Assembly (NCBI GenBank): GCA_032718475.1
Contig: JAUCBJ010001437.1
Location: 1 to 26,269 of the forward strand
From: Nemertoderma westbladi
Taxonomy: Eukaryota; Xenacoelomorpha; Nemertodermatida; Nemertodermatidae
DNA length: 26,269 bases
Direction of reading: 5' to 3'
Position numbers and translations under genes: made by a program. Under the pieces are notes generated by a model. It saw nothing but the letters and a program-made list of their open reading frames with translations. It did no database searches and was not told the origin of the DNA. Below are positions 11,701-18,895 of this stretch, in pieces (positions within the stretch are counted from its first letter, which is position 1; each line of letters begins with the position of its first letter).

Positions 11701-14700
11701 TTAGTATTACACAACCGTTGAACAACAGTATAAAATCGATTCATCATGGTAATGGTATCTCTCAATCCTGCATACACTAACAGAACAGTCATCTCCAATA
11801 CTCCACCCATATGTTTTCCATATTACCATTAACTAAAATGTACTTCTCTATAATAAGCACGCTTTAGGATCCATGTATTATTGTATTTGTATATTAACTT
11901 GTCGAAGGATTAAGCTTCCGTCCTACTGTATATTGTACATTGTACAAGCCAAAGTGAAAGTGATAATAAAAATTATTAAATGATTGCACCAATTATTTAC
12001 GAAACCATTTGAAACGAAATTGCGTATAAATGCATCGTTGTCAATCGATAGCCATTGGATATAAAGTTTGTTTGCACCCAAATTTGGAGAAACCTATGTT
12101 GCTGCGAGAATGATAAGCCGGGCTCATTGTTTTAAGTATAATGCGAAACCAGTGGCGTAGGGGCGTAACGATCTTTCAAGGACAAACCGGTCAAGCCGGC
12201 ACTTTAATTTAAACGGGTCGTGCAACGATAGTTATCATGATAAAAAAAAAATCCGAAAGCACCAATTAGACATACAAAGCAAATATATGCAGTATTTATT
12301 TTAATGACGCTATGTATTACTCAGAAAAATTATGAGATTAAATTAGATTGTGCAACAATAAAACATGTGACAGGTGATTCAGACGGAGATGGTTATTTCA
12401 GGGATGTGTGGTGAGTATGTCAAGTCAAGTCAAGGTTAGGTTAGTTTAGTTCGCTTAAAATGTTGAAATTTCACCTAACTCCTCCTCCGTCGTAAGTGAC
12501 TCATTTGTTAGCTACAAGCGTTTTAAGAACGGTGTCTCCGTCGATATTGCGCCAGTCGCGAAGCAGAACCTTATCGCCCCTATACTGTTAATTGCATTTT
12601 TGTTGGGAACTTATCGCCCCCGTGTTCTGAGTTTTTAGGAACTTATCGCCCCTGGGTCTTTATTGCCCCCGAGTCTTTATCGCCCCTGGTCCTTTATCGC
12701 CCATGTCATTATATACAGGCTACATTCCTTGAACTTTCCCACATTGTCTCTAAGTCACATATTTTAGTTATAGTTTACAGTTATAGTTATACTCATATAG
12801 TTTAATTTAGAGGAGGCCTACAATTAGAAATTATTCATATTCAATTCATAGACTACGCAGCCGCTAGGTCAACAGTAGGTTTTCTGGGGTTTTATTCAAG
12901 AGCCCCAGGTCGATTCCTAGACGCTTTAAATGCTGCAGATATCTCTACCCATGTTTTCATCCTTTACTGGTCGATAAATGGGAACCATGGTAACTTGGAA
13001 AACAGAGGGTTTACTGTGGAAGATCACCCATGGTGGTGAACAGGCATTCCTTCAGGAAACAGAGTGGAAGGGTTTACTGTGGAGGATCACCCATGGTGGT
13101 GAACAGCCATTCATTTAGGAAACAGAGTGGAGTTAACTGTGTAAGATCACCCATGGTGGTGAACAGGCATTCCTTTAGGACATAGAGTGGAAGGGTTTAC
13201 TGTGGAAGATCACCCATGGTGGTGAACAGGCATTCATTTAGGAAACAGAATGGAGTTTACTGTGAAAGATCACCCATGGTGGTGAACAGTGATTCATTTA
13301 GGAAACAGAATAGAAGGGTTTACTGTGGAAAATCCCCCATGGGAGTGAACAGGCATTCCTTTAGGAAACAGAATGCAAGGGTTTACTGTGGAAGATCACC
13401 CATGGTGGTGAACAGGCATTCCTTTAGGAAACAGAGTGGAAGGGTTTATTGTGGGAGATCACACATGGTGGTGAACAGGTATTTCTTTGGGAAACAGAGT
13501 GGAAGGGTTTATTGTGGAAGATCACACATGGTGGTGAACAGGTATTCCTTTGGGAAACAGAGTGGAAGGGTTTTTGTGGAAGATCACACATGGTGGTGAA
13601 CAGGTATTCCTTTGGGAAACAGAGTGGAAGGGTTTATTGTGGAAGATCACACATGGTGGTGAACAGGTATTCCTTTGGGAAACAGAGTGGAAGGGTTTAT
13701 TGTGGAAGATCACACATGGTGGTGAACAGGTATTCCTTTGGGAAACAGAGTGGAAGGGTTTATTGTGGAAGATCACACATACATGGTGGTGAACAGGTAT
13801 TCCTTTGGGAAACAGAGTGGAAGGTTTTATTGTGGAAGATCACACATGGTGGTGAACAGGTATTCCTTTGGGAAACAGAGTGGAAGGGTTTATTGTGGAA
13901 GATCGCACATGGTGGTGAACAGGTATTCCTTTGGGAAACAGAGTGGAAGGGCTTATTGTGGAAGATCACACATCGTCGGTAATTCGACAAAACCCCCTAA
14001 GTCGATTTTTGTAATTTTGAGAAAAACGAAAAAAACTGAATATTTTAAGATATCTTGAGTAATGCGATCTAATTTTTGAATAAATATAATCTAAAATAGC
14101 GTATAATTTGTTTGGGCACATATTTTTAGAGGTAGATCGCATTTTTGACCATTTAATTTGATATCTGTTGTTTGCCAGATTGTGAAACAAAATAGTTAGG
14201 TAATAACATACAATTAAGGGGGGTTATCTTTAGCATGTGGGTTTTTATCAGATTGCGCTGTCACATCTCCCTACCACCCATGACATTTGCCATGACATCA
14301 GTGTTTAGATACGCCTCTAACAGGCGTCCCCAAGAAAGGCATGGGCTGTCCACCATGTTTATTTATTCGCCAAAGCACAATATTATGCACTGGCTGGTAC
14401 TCACGGCGAAAGCAATGTCCTGCAAAGCGGAGGCGGTTCAGGTCAAGTGTCAAGCTAAGGAAGACTAATGGATGTTTCCTCCAATGTTGTATAGAGTGTG
14501 ATTGGAGATGTGTTCATTGTACTTCACACAATGAACCCGGCGCATCATTCTTGTGAAAGTGCCATCCAGAGATTTGGAATCCTCTGCAGTTAGAAGCCAG
14601 CATAGACTCCCACATACGAGTACTGGTTCTACTGCTGCTCTAAAGAGAATCGAACCTTTAGATTCCGTTTTTTTTCCATGGGACAGCCCAGACTCCTTAT

Positions 14701-17160
14701 TTTTATTTACTGTTTGCGCTAACACTTTCTACAGTACAATTAGCGGCTGAAGTCCTGTGCCATCATCATCTCTGATATTGTTGTTGTAGGCTTCTAAAAC
14801 AGATAAATCTCGATTCGTCATTGCTTCACCGTGAACATCTTCAGCTACACTCACTAACTGATTGACCATCTCCAGCTAAACTATATAATCGGCCTGTTGC
14901 ATTGAAACTGGTCATTGAGATGCTGGCTTAACAAAAATATTTTGCTACCACCATGCAATCCACAATTGACAAGCCCAATGCAGGGTGCATTAAGAATGCT
15001 ATGCCGGCTTATCTACGAAGATTCACCGCCACAAGTCCCTATCCCCCATGACTTTCTCGAGACTATGCTTATTTTCTCCATGTGGCTTCCAAATCACAAG
15101 ATTATGCAGAGGCTGGTCCTCAGTGCGAAAACAATCTCCTGCAAAGCGGAGTGTTCAAGTGTCAAGCTTGGGGAACCAATGAGACACCTCCAATGTTATA
15201 TAGTGTCTGGTTGGAGATGTGTGCATTGTACTTGACACAATGAACCCGGCGTAGCATTCTTGTGAATGTGCCATCCAGAGATTTGGTGTCCTCAGCAGTT
15301 AGAGCCCAGCATGGACTCCCATAGAGAAGTACTGAAACTACTGCTGCTCTAAATAATCGGACCTTAAGTTTCCGATTAATTCTTGGTGACTTCCAAATCC
15401 TGGAAAGCCTATTCAAGGCTGCCCACGCCTTTCCCTTACGTATTCGAAGGTGCTGACCTGACTTCCGGATCCATGATCCCAGGTAACAGAAGTCTTCCAC
15501 TTGCTCAAGCATACCATCCTTTGAGCTTATGCTCATCCGGTCAGAGACTTGCTGAGGACTTTCAAAGTTAACTGTCAAAATTTTCTAATGAGCTGAGGAG
15601 ATGTTTGGCTCCTTCTAGTGATTATGAGAGTACTCCTAACTCATCAGCAAAGTCTAGATTAGTTAGTAGTTAGTTAGTAGATTAGTTAGTGAACAGGCAT
15701 TCCTTTAGGAAACAGAATGCAAGGGTTTACTGTGGAAGATCACCCATGGTGGTGAACAGGCATTCCTTTAGGAAACAGAGTGGAAGGGTTTATTGTGGAA
15801 GATCACCCATGGTGGTGAAGAGGTATTCCTTTGGGAAACAGAGTGGAAGGGTTTATTGTGGAAGATCACACATGGTGGTGAACAGGTATTCCTTTGGGAA
15901 ACAGAGTGGAATGGTTTATTGTGGAAGATCACACATGGTGGTGAACAGGTATTCCTTTGGGAAACAGAGTGGAAGGGTTTACTGTGGAAGATCACCAATG
16001 GTGGTGAACAGGCATTCCTTTAGGAAACAGAGTGGAAGGGTTTATTGTGGAAGATCACACATGGTGGTGAACAGGTATTCCTTTGGGAAACAGAGTGGAA
16101 GGGTTTATTGTGGAAGATCACCAATGGTGGTGAACAGGCATTCCTTTAGGAAACAGTTGGGAGGGTTTAATGTGGAAGATCACCCATGGTGGTGAACAGG
16201 CATTCCTTTAGGAAACAGTTGGGAGGGTTTAATGTGGAACATCACCAATGGTGGTGAACATAAATTCCCTGGCTTACTAAGCCTAGACGTTTCTCCCATT
16301 CAAAATTCATATTAGTCACATTGGCGATAAGTTACCCGGGGCGATAAAGACCCGTGGGCGATGTGCTCCCATGGTGGAACAATATAGGTTATTTGCGGGC
16401 GGTGGAAGACATTGCTTCCCATCTTGTATATAAAGCCAACTTCCAGATAGGGGAGGACTTTTTACGCAATCAAAAGTCAACCCCCTCCGTGGTAGACGCT
16501 TCAAGAGGCTTCAAGGTCAATGGGTACAACGAGTCAAAGGGAACAAAACGATTCAAAGTGTAGAACATCAAAGAATACAGCGAGTCAAAGGCTACAAACC
16601 AGGCGGTTATTATCGTTATTATCGTTTATTATTTTGGTTATGGTTCGTTGGTCAGGTCTCAACCATAATTAAAACTGTAATCTGGAATCTCAATGCAATA
16701 TATTGTTGTAGTTATCGTAATTGCTAATAGCATTGGGGTAATTAACGTTGTCCTGGTAGGATTAACGTAAAAAGTTGCTAAACCTCACAAGATTACTGTA
16801 GATATTAGATTCACTTTGTATTTACCTGTATTTATTAGATTCGAGGCTAACCTCTCCTCTTTTTTTTTTACAACCAGACGTATAATATTTTCTATTTTAG
16901 ATCTGAACGGAGTTGATATCTACATAGGAAAGGTCGGCGGAATGGGTCCAGATGACTTCACGAGTAACGACAAATGCGCCACGCTAGGTACAGCGTCAGG
17001 CGAGACGCCACCTACAAAGGGAACCACGGGATACATGGCTAGATGTGCCGGCGCCGACGGCATACAGGGTCGTTACGTTGTGGTCTACCGAGGGGGCGAT
17101 ATCTCAACATCGTTCAACCTACTAGAGATTGAATTCTACGCCCCCGTCCCCAGGGCATAA
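2475..17160 (+). CDS. secreted discoidin/F5/8C-like (lectin-like) protein, 4 exons
   Basis: Exons are 2475-2702, 2853-3045, 4780-5001 and 16901-17160, with phases 0, 1, 1. The joined frame is 903 bp (300 residues) with no internal stop. The N-terminus MYTIFLLLAVALYFGKA looks like a cleaved signal peptide. Residues about 30-140 hold several cysteines and resemble no family I can name firmly; a PAN/apple-like fold is possible. Residues about 142-297 look like a galactose-binding discoidin domain: WFYVDMQRSYVLGFVYLRT, then LNGVDIYIGK, paired cysteines, a GRYVVVY strand and the closing LLEIEFYAP. Such domains bind glycans or lipids outside the cell; the ligand here is unknown. Intron 3 is 11.9 kb, contains an antisense FERM gene and two minisatellites, and begins inside one of them. 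A poly(A) signal lies at 17240. The exon chain is strongly supported by phase; the family call is moderate. Confidence 0.8.
2853..3045 (+). CDS. lectin-like gene, exon 2
   Basis: The acceptor is TTTTTACTTCAG and the donor is GCAG followed by GTAGGT. The 193 bp give 64 codons plus one base (phase 1). Visible features are a WNSEVCKVF stretch and cysteines spaced as C-x(14)-C and C-x(6)-C. The exon is too short to stand out as an ORF; it was found from splice signals and phase continuity. Confidence 0.75.
3046..3640. other. proximal part of intron 2, no feature recognised
   Basis: AT-rich intronic DNA. A small inverted motif, ACTCGAGATAGTTCTCGAGA, lies near 3154-3173. I find no coding exon in it. 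Retrotransposon similarity begins at about 3640-3690. Confidence 0.5.
3640..4710 (+). mobile_element. decayed non-LTR retrotransposon (LINE), reverse-transcriptase remnants
   Basis: Broken pieces of a LINE reverse transcriptase lie in sense orientation within intron 2. Near 3700-3850 the translation gives NIPAVLTFVDLR followed by LEILRAYGIPEVIVDRL, typical of RT blocks around the FDS motif. Near 4190-4280 come TIWKSDISRP and ATVEIVLLY. At 4405-4660 the C-terminal block reads LRERRLRFSGHC, then THGRRTRGRPAITYIDQL. The fragments are separated by frameshifts, stops and a poly-G expansion, so the element is dead. The catalytic aspartate region is not visible. Confidence 0.8.
4281..4310 (+). repeat. 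poly-G tract (23 G, T, 6 G)
   Basis: An uninterrupted run of 23 guanines is followed by T and six more guanines. It sits where the LINE frame VLLYG would carry its glycine codon, so it looks like an expansion of an existing G run. It could form G-quadruplexes on the coding strand, and its true length may be misread by sequencing. Confidence 0.9.
4780..5001 (+). CDS. lectin-like gene, exon 3, ends in the first unit of the 26-bp repeat
   Basis: The acceptor is TTATGTTTCAG. The 222 bp are open in the frame inherited from exon 2 (phase 1 in, phase 1 out) and encode the first half of the discoidin-like domain. The last 16 coding bases, from 4986, are the left part of the first 26-bp repeat unit. 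The donor is CAAG followed by GTGAGT. Reading on gives a stop (TAA) within three codons, so this donor or an equivalent must be used. Confidence 0.8.
4986..7664 (+). repeat. 26-bp minisatellite, about 103 units, seeded on a splice donor
   Basis: Units of 26 bp begin ACATCCGTCGGACAAG (first two units ACTTCC) and end in one of several 10-bp versions: GTGAGTAACA, TTGGGTAACA or GTAAGTAACA. The first unit contains the last 16 coding bases of exon 3 plus the first 10 bases of intron 3. Most units therefore carry an intact or mutated 5' splice site: AAG or ATG followed by GTGAGT, ATG followed by GTAAGT (mainly after 6790), or the inactivated AAGTTGGGT. Length divided by 26 gives 103 units, with small indels, for example near 5230 and 6540. 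The unit also lacks stops on the minus strand in all phases, producing spurious ORFs of up to 777 codons there. Confidence 0.95.
7665..9167. other. intronic spacer, 3' flank of the antisense FERM gene
   Basis: AT-rich sequence between the 26-bp array and the FERM stop codon. It probably includes the FERM 3' UTR on the minus strand, but I see no canonical minus-strand AATAAA close to the stop. Apart from the small duplications at 7967-8114, no feature is supported. Confidence 0.5.
7967..8114. repeat. two short tandem duplications
   Basis: Between 7967 and 8050 the motif ACCATAATGTACACAATC recurs about four times with variation. Directly after it, a 32-bp unit is duplicated exactly at 8051-8082 and 8083-8114; it contains CATTTAACAAAAGATAATTT. 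These look like slippage products. Confidence 0.8.
9168..11093 (-). CDS. intronless FERM-domain protein, FRMD3/FRMD5-like, with C-terminal membrane anchor
   Basis: This is one uninterrupted frame of 641 codons. FERM F1 is about residues 25-105, with YFGLRFVDKDKRRHWLNP and NLRIKFYPRDP, hallmarks of the band 4.1/FRMD group. F2 is about 110-215, and F3 about 220-315, with YGLDPHLCADDAGKPLFLGF. A basic, serine-rich FERM-adjacent stretch (about 330-400) follows, then a long proline/serine/threonine-rich linker (about 395-530). One transmembrane helix lies at about 574-598, with a hydrophobic tail of 43 residues. FRMD3 and FRMD5 share this plan of FERM, linker and C-terminal hydrophobic segment. 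Family members usually act at the membrane-cytoskeleton interface. The gene is GC-richer than its surroundings and lies antisense in intron 3 of the lectin-like gene. The lack of introns suggests retroposition, but the frame is intact. Start: the only early ATG, with the FERM fold beginning soon after. Confidence 0.9.
   Translation of the reverse strand: MGSLKRHLSSKLKSPLKVAGRGGFCCSVSLLDDENDLHIDCQPTSIGKEVFNAICDRLALEEKGYFGLRFVDKDKRRHWLNPEKPIKKQLRKTKPYQLNLRIKFYPRDPRELKTPLAMYMCYLQLRKDLRHGRLRVSSEDEARMGACVVQESLGDFQAEEHLEGYVAVFGILPEESQSFHTRVHRLHSTEYRGRSPRECEDEFFSIAAAADTYGLDPHLCADDAGKPLFLGFTHPGMGVFSASSTRVALYPWNQLGQFDFRGDVFEVCVLDHSSASSAVIKYYCDSQPAAKHLWKSAVEAMTFYTSLSSASAPVLRGGRVLGRFFRTASHRCSNPTLSELQADNPAPRRGFLRAGSIRNRRLVRDHSERRRSTSDLSVAPPVSVAPHGGVSLPPLVASPIGLSASSSVPCLSQHPDPPSISSYSTRPLALNPDSIPQGSTHIPAPPMSADPISVTPTSTPPIPAAPTSTPPIHTAPESPPTPPSTTVEPPIAAPLGTSTPTQVAPPAAPLCTMESSDDDSQTDVFPFVEETKPKLSPHLPNGMAPVLNPNTPDFLLSTDPSDGLLVAEPSTRHPVFLLSFYLAVFSVFLILPGIFVVLEDKFDAAILDWLRGFPLVSHARFDLYIPARDWFIYWLGFIFQT
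11171..11237. promoter_or_regulatory. exact 18-bp direct repeat upstream of the FERM gene
   Basis: CGGTACCGGCAGACCGGT occurs at 11171-11188 and again at 11220-11237, 78-144 bp upstream of the FERM ATG (minus-strand gene). A near copy, TACCGGCTGACCGGT, lies 12-28 bp upstream of the CDIN1 ATG at 21280-21294. A promoter role is an inference; related ACCGGT words also occur elsewhere in the window. Confidence 0.35.
11364..11425. repeat. imperfect long hairpin bounded by CCATGG
   Basis: The left arm CCATGGAATACTAAATATAC and the right arm are complementary from CCATGG to CCATGG, around an ATGCAT-centred loop. The right arm carries an extra 7 bases (CAGTAGT-like). It is compatible with a tiny foldback element or a double-stranded RNA hairpin. 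No target-site duplication is obvious. Confidence 0.7.
11426..12562. other. intronic spacer without recognised features
   Basis: AT-rich DNA upstream of the FERM gene. A 99-codon minus-strand frame (11511-11810) has no family resemblance or signals and is treated as chance. A GTCAAGTCAAGTCAAG run lies near 12419. Nothing else is supported. Confidence 0.5.
12563..12716 (+). repeat. degenerate TTATCGCCCC cluster, left arm of an inverted pair
   Basis: The words CTTATCGCCCC, CTTATTGCCCCC and CTTTATCGCCC recur six times with irregular spacing. The segment 12671-12716 matches the reverse complement of 16306-16353 over about 45 bp with a few mismatches. The pair brackets both blocks of the 63-bp minisatellite. 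Confidence 0.7.
12981..13977 (+). repeat. 63-bp minisatellite, block 1, about 16 units
   Basis: Units of 63 bp contain CATGGTGGTGAACAGG, then ATTCCTTT, GGAAACAGAGTGGAAGG and TGTGGAAGATCAC. Two subtypes are visible. The first (about 13015-13440) has CACCCATGG, GGCATTCCTTTAGG and TTTACTG. The second (about 13440-13977) has CACACATGG, GGTATTCCTTTGGG and TTTATTG. One second-subtype unit lacks bases near 13570 and another has four extra near 13780. As 63 is 21 codons, several frames stay open; the resulting ORFs are not evidence of a protein. Confidence 0.95.
13978..14224. other. AT-rich junction between the minisatellite and LINE remnant A
   Basis: This stretch of about 250 bp interrupts the 63-bp array. 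Near-inverted copies of a word containing GATCGCAT or ATGCGATC occur at about 14060 and 14133. No coding or RNA signal is seen. Confidence 0.4.
14225..14725 (-). mobile_element. LINE remnant A, C-terminal reverse-transcriptase region
   Basis: On the minus strand the translation shows FRAAVEPVLVCGSLCW, then LTAED and LDGTFTRMMRRV, then after a frameshift NRLRFAGHCFRREYQP, and finally NTDVMANVMGGREMWQRNL. This is the usual order at the end of a LINE ORF2 after the RT core. It is more decayed than remnant B but clearly homologous, and it is in the same orientation. Confidence 0.8.
15020..15665 (-). mobile_element. LINE remnant B, reverse-transcriptase catalytic and C-terminal region
   Basis: Read on the minus strand, the element begins with LDFADE, a degraded form of the RT catalytic F/YADD motif, near 15650. 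It continues with LLSSLENF and, after a stop or shift, VEDFCYLGSWI, AWAALNRLSRIWKS, LKVRLFRAAVVSVLLYGSP and LDGTFTRMLRRVHCVKYN. A shifted C-terminal part reads EDQPLHNLVIWKPHGEN and ends near 15025. Frameshifts and stops make it inactive. It abuts short TTAGTTAGTAG repeats at 15658-15690, where the 63-bp array resumes. Confidence 0.85.
15690..16262 (+). repeat. 63-bp minisatellite, block 2, about 9 units
   Basis: These are the same units as block 1, with the two subtypes interspersed rather than sorted. The last units (16150-16262) are a third form with CAGTTGGGAGGGTTTAATGTGG. The array restarts in mid-unit (GTGAACAGGCATTCC) after the TTAGTTAG tract, so an insertion or rearrangement split one ancestral array. 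Confidence 0.95.
16306..16353 (-). repeat. right arm of the TTATCGCCCC inverted pair
   Basis: Read on the minus strand, this segment begins GGGTCTTTATCGCCCC and continues through ACTTATCGCCAATGTGACTA. It aligns with 12671-12716 on the plus strand. The two arms are 3.6 kb apart, facing each other across the 63-bp array and LINE remnants. Confidence 0.6.
16354..16900. other. distal end of intron 3
   Basis: No gene is recognised. A loose repetition of CGAGTCAAAGG and TTCAAGG-like words lies at 16500-16600. The last 50 bases contain the T-rich tract and TCTATTTTAG acceptor of exon 4. Confidence 0.5.
16901..17160 (+). CDS. lectin-like gene, exon 4 (C-terminus)
   Basis: The acceptor TCTATTTTAG follows a T-rich tract at 16858-16869. 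A phase-1 entry gives Asp at the junction and then LNGVDIYIGK, the typical middle of a discoidin domain. The frame ends at TAA 17158-17160. The last codons and the first 3' UTR bases are duplicated directly downstream with a 37-bp period. Confidence 0.85.
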
Positions 17161-17204
17161 AGATTCCGAATTCTACGCATCCGTCCCCAGGGCATAAAGA
17201 TTAG
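17131..17204 (+). repeat. 37-bp tandem duplication across the stop codon of the lectin-like gene
   Basis: The segment starting GAATTCTACGC at 17131 and containing CCGTCCCCAGGGCATAAAG is repeated at 17168 with about two to four differences. The first copy is coding up to TAA 17158-17160; the second lies in the 3' UTR, out of frame. The duplication does not change the protein. Confidence 0.9.
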
Positions 17205-17239
17205 TTTAACCCTGAACTCATACGTAACATTTTTCTGAT

Positions 17240-17245
17240 AATAAA
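17240..17245 (+). terminator. poly(A) signal AATAAA of the lectin-like gene
   Basis: A canonical AATAAA lies 80 bp after the stop and is followed by a GT-rich stretch (GTGTGTGATATTGTG) at about 17263-17277, as expected for cleavage and polyadenylation. A second AATAAA occurs near 17445. Confidence 0.6.
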
Positions 17246-17779
17246 CTGAAGTTCTGTAGGAAGTGTGTGATATTGTGAATTCATTTGCATTTGTTTGATA
17301 ATTGTTTTGCGTAACAAACTTAAGTATTAACTTTTGAAAACGAATTTTCTTTTCTGGATACCTACCCTGTTGCCTAGGCCTACTATTATAGTATTATATT
17401 AGTTAGTTGGTTTCGCTTCGGCTGCAGGCCATTTATTGTAATTAATAAAATACACAATTCTGGAACGTTTTATTATCTCAGTTTATTATCTCAACTTAAT
17501 TTAGCCTTCGTTACAAAGGAAACAATTAAATACGAGAGAAAGGTTGTCAAACAAACAACAACAAACAGTCGGCCGAAGCCGGAGGCGACCCGAAGGCTCC
17601 TCTTTCGATAGCTGCCACCCGAGGGTAGGGGTGGGCGCTACTCCTATCCCAAGATTTGCTCCCAGTTATTTAACTGGTACTCTCTAAATATCTTGTATAT
17701 TTTATTATTATAAATGATTATTGTAGTTAAATTTACAATGATATAAATTACAATACTGTTAATGTACAGTATGTTGGAA
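17246..17779. other. intergenic, no gene recognised
   Basis: A GC-richer patch at 17560-17640 contains CGGCCGAAGCCGGAGGCGAC and a CACCCGAGGGTAGGGGTGGG stretch. It may be another repeat family or part of the SINE insertion next to it. No coding exon is supported. Confidence 0.4.
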
Positions 17780-18084
17780 AAAATAACAAATAAAGTAAAT
17801 AAAGTAAAAAAATAAATTAAATTTTCTTCGGCCGCTAGGCCATGGATTACGCACAAGCAAAGTGTGACGACTTATTTCCAGTGCGGTTCCCCCAGAACTA
17901 TGCTCCCCAGAGGAAACTCCAGTACTCTTTTAGCTACCACTTGATCAGGCAGGATGCGCTCTGGCTGGTCCCTTCAAAGCATTCGTGCCGAAACGAAAAC
18001 TGCCCTGGCCCATGCGAGGATCGAACCCGCAACCTACGGGAGATGTTAATTCAATGTAACCACTACACCAAGGTGGGAGGGACC
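17780..18084 (-). mobile_element. tRNA-derived SINE
   Basis: On the minus strand the element starts near 18084 with GGTCCCTCCCACC, followed by a box A-like TGGTGTAGTGG (18070-18060) and a perfect box B GGTTCGATCC (18027-18018) inside a 5-bp T-stem (GCGGG/CTCGC). This is a tRNA-like RNA polymerase III promoter. About 200 bp of unrelated body follow, then an AT tail of TTTATTTAC-like repeats at 17790-17820. A tRNA head, unrelated body and simple-repeat tail are the standard SINE layout. The body family is not recognised and the precise 3' end is uncertain. Confidence 0.75.
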
Positions 18085-18744
18085 TTATGGCCTGAGGGGA
18101 AGCAAACACATACATTTTTGAACGCCACTATCTCAGTTATTTAATACCAACTTCCAATTTATTACATATTCCCTGCAACATCATCTTTCCAACGGTACAA
18201 ACTAATCGCAATAATGTTAATGAATAAGCAGATGACTGTTGGAATGGGCAACTCAACTATTAATTTATATAACACTTATGTCGAATTTGAAAAGGATTCA
18301 TTTCGTCTCAAAAAGTCGTGAAAGAATGGAATTTTTAATAAAAGTCATGCATTTTTAATGTTTTTGAGGGTAACAACTGGTTTTTCGTTCTTCAATATGA
18401 GGGAATTTTTTGTATGTTTTTAATTTTGTAGAAATTAATCCGTCATATTTATCATAATTACCATTGAAATTGTCAGAAACTCCTTTAGTCTGACGATTGT
18501 CCATCAACTGTCTGCCGTATGTACATTCGAACGTATTCATACATTCATACATCATCCTTCTTTTCAACAGTCTAAAACGCCCAGGTGGAATAACTTATAG
18601 TGCAGCTTGATAGTAGTGATCGTAAATCATAAATACAACGAAATACTGTTCAAAATGTATTTTCCGGTACTAAAAAAACATGTAGCATGTAACATGTTGT
18701 AATATTAAAAGTAGGCCATGCACTACCCACACCCAATCTCTGGA
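18085..18744. other. intergenic, no feature recognised
   Basis: AT-rich DNA. A 70-codon minus-strand frame at 18355-18567 has no recognisable motif and is probably chance. Confidence 0.4.
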
Positions 18745-18895
18745 TGGTAGGCCTACATTCACAAAAGGATACTACAGTACGTCGGGTTCACTGTGTCAAG
18801 CACAATGCCCACATCTCCAATTAAACACTATATTCAACTCAAATTTATTTAATTAAACACTATATAACATTATAGGTGTCTCATTGGCTAAATGT
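18745..18895 (+). mobile_element. small LINE remnant C
   Basis: The stretch with TCGGGTTCACTGTGTCAAGC, ATGCCCACATCTCCAATTAA and GGTGTCTCATTGGCTA matches the reverse complement of remnant B around 15175-15265 at nucleotide level. It covers only the region encoding HCVKYNAHISNQTLYNIGG. A short internal duplication of TTAATTAAACACTATA is present. Confidence 0.7.

Noticed and set aside
11511-11810. 99-codon minus-strand ORF
   Set aside because: No recognisable motif, AT-rich composition, no splice or family support.
13216-16195. ORFs with a 21-residue repeat (MVVNRHSFRKQ type) in the 63-bp arrays
   Set aside because: Several overlapping frames on both strands are open at once because 63 is a multiple of three. 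Indels shift the frame between units.
18007-18084. Functional tRNA gene on the minus strand
   Set aside because: Boxes A and B are present, but the acceptor and anticodon stems do not fold well, and a SINE-like body and tail follow. A tRNA-derived SINE is more likely.
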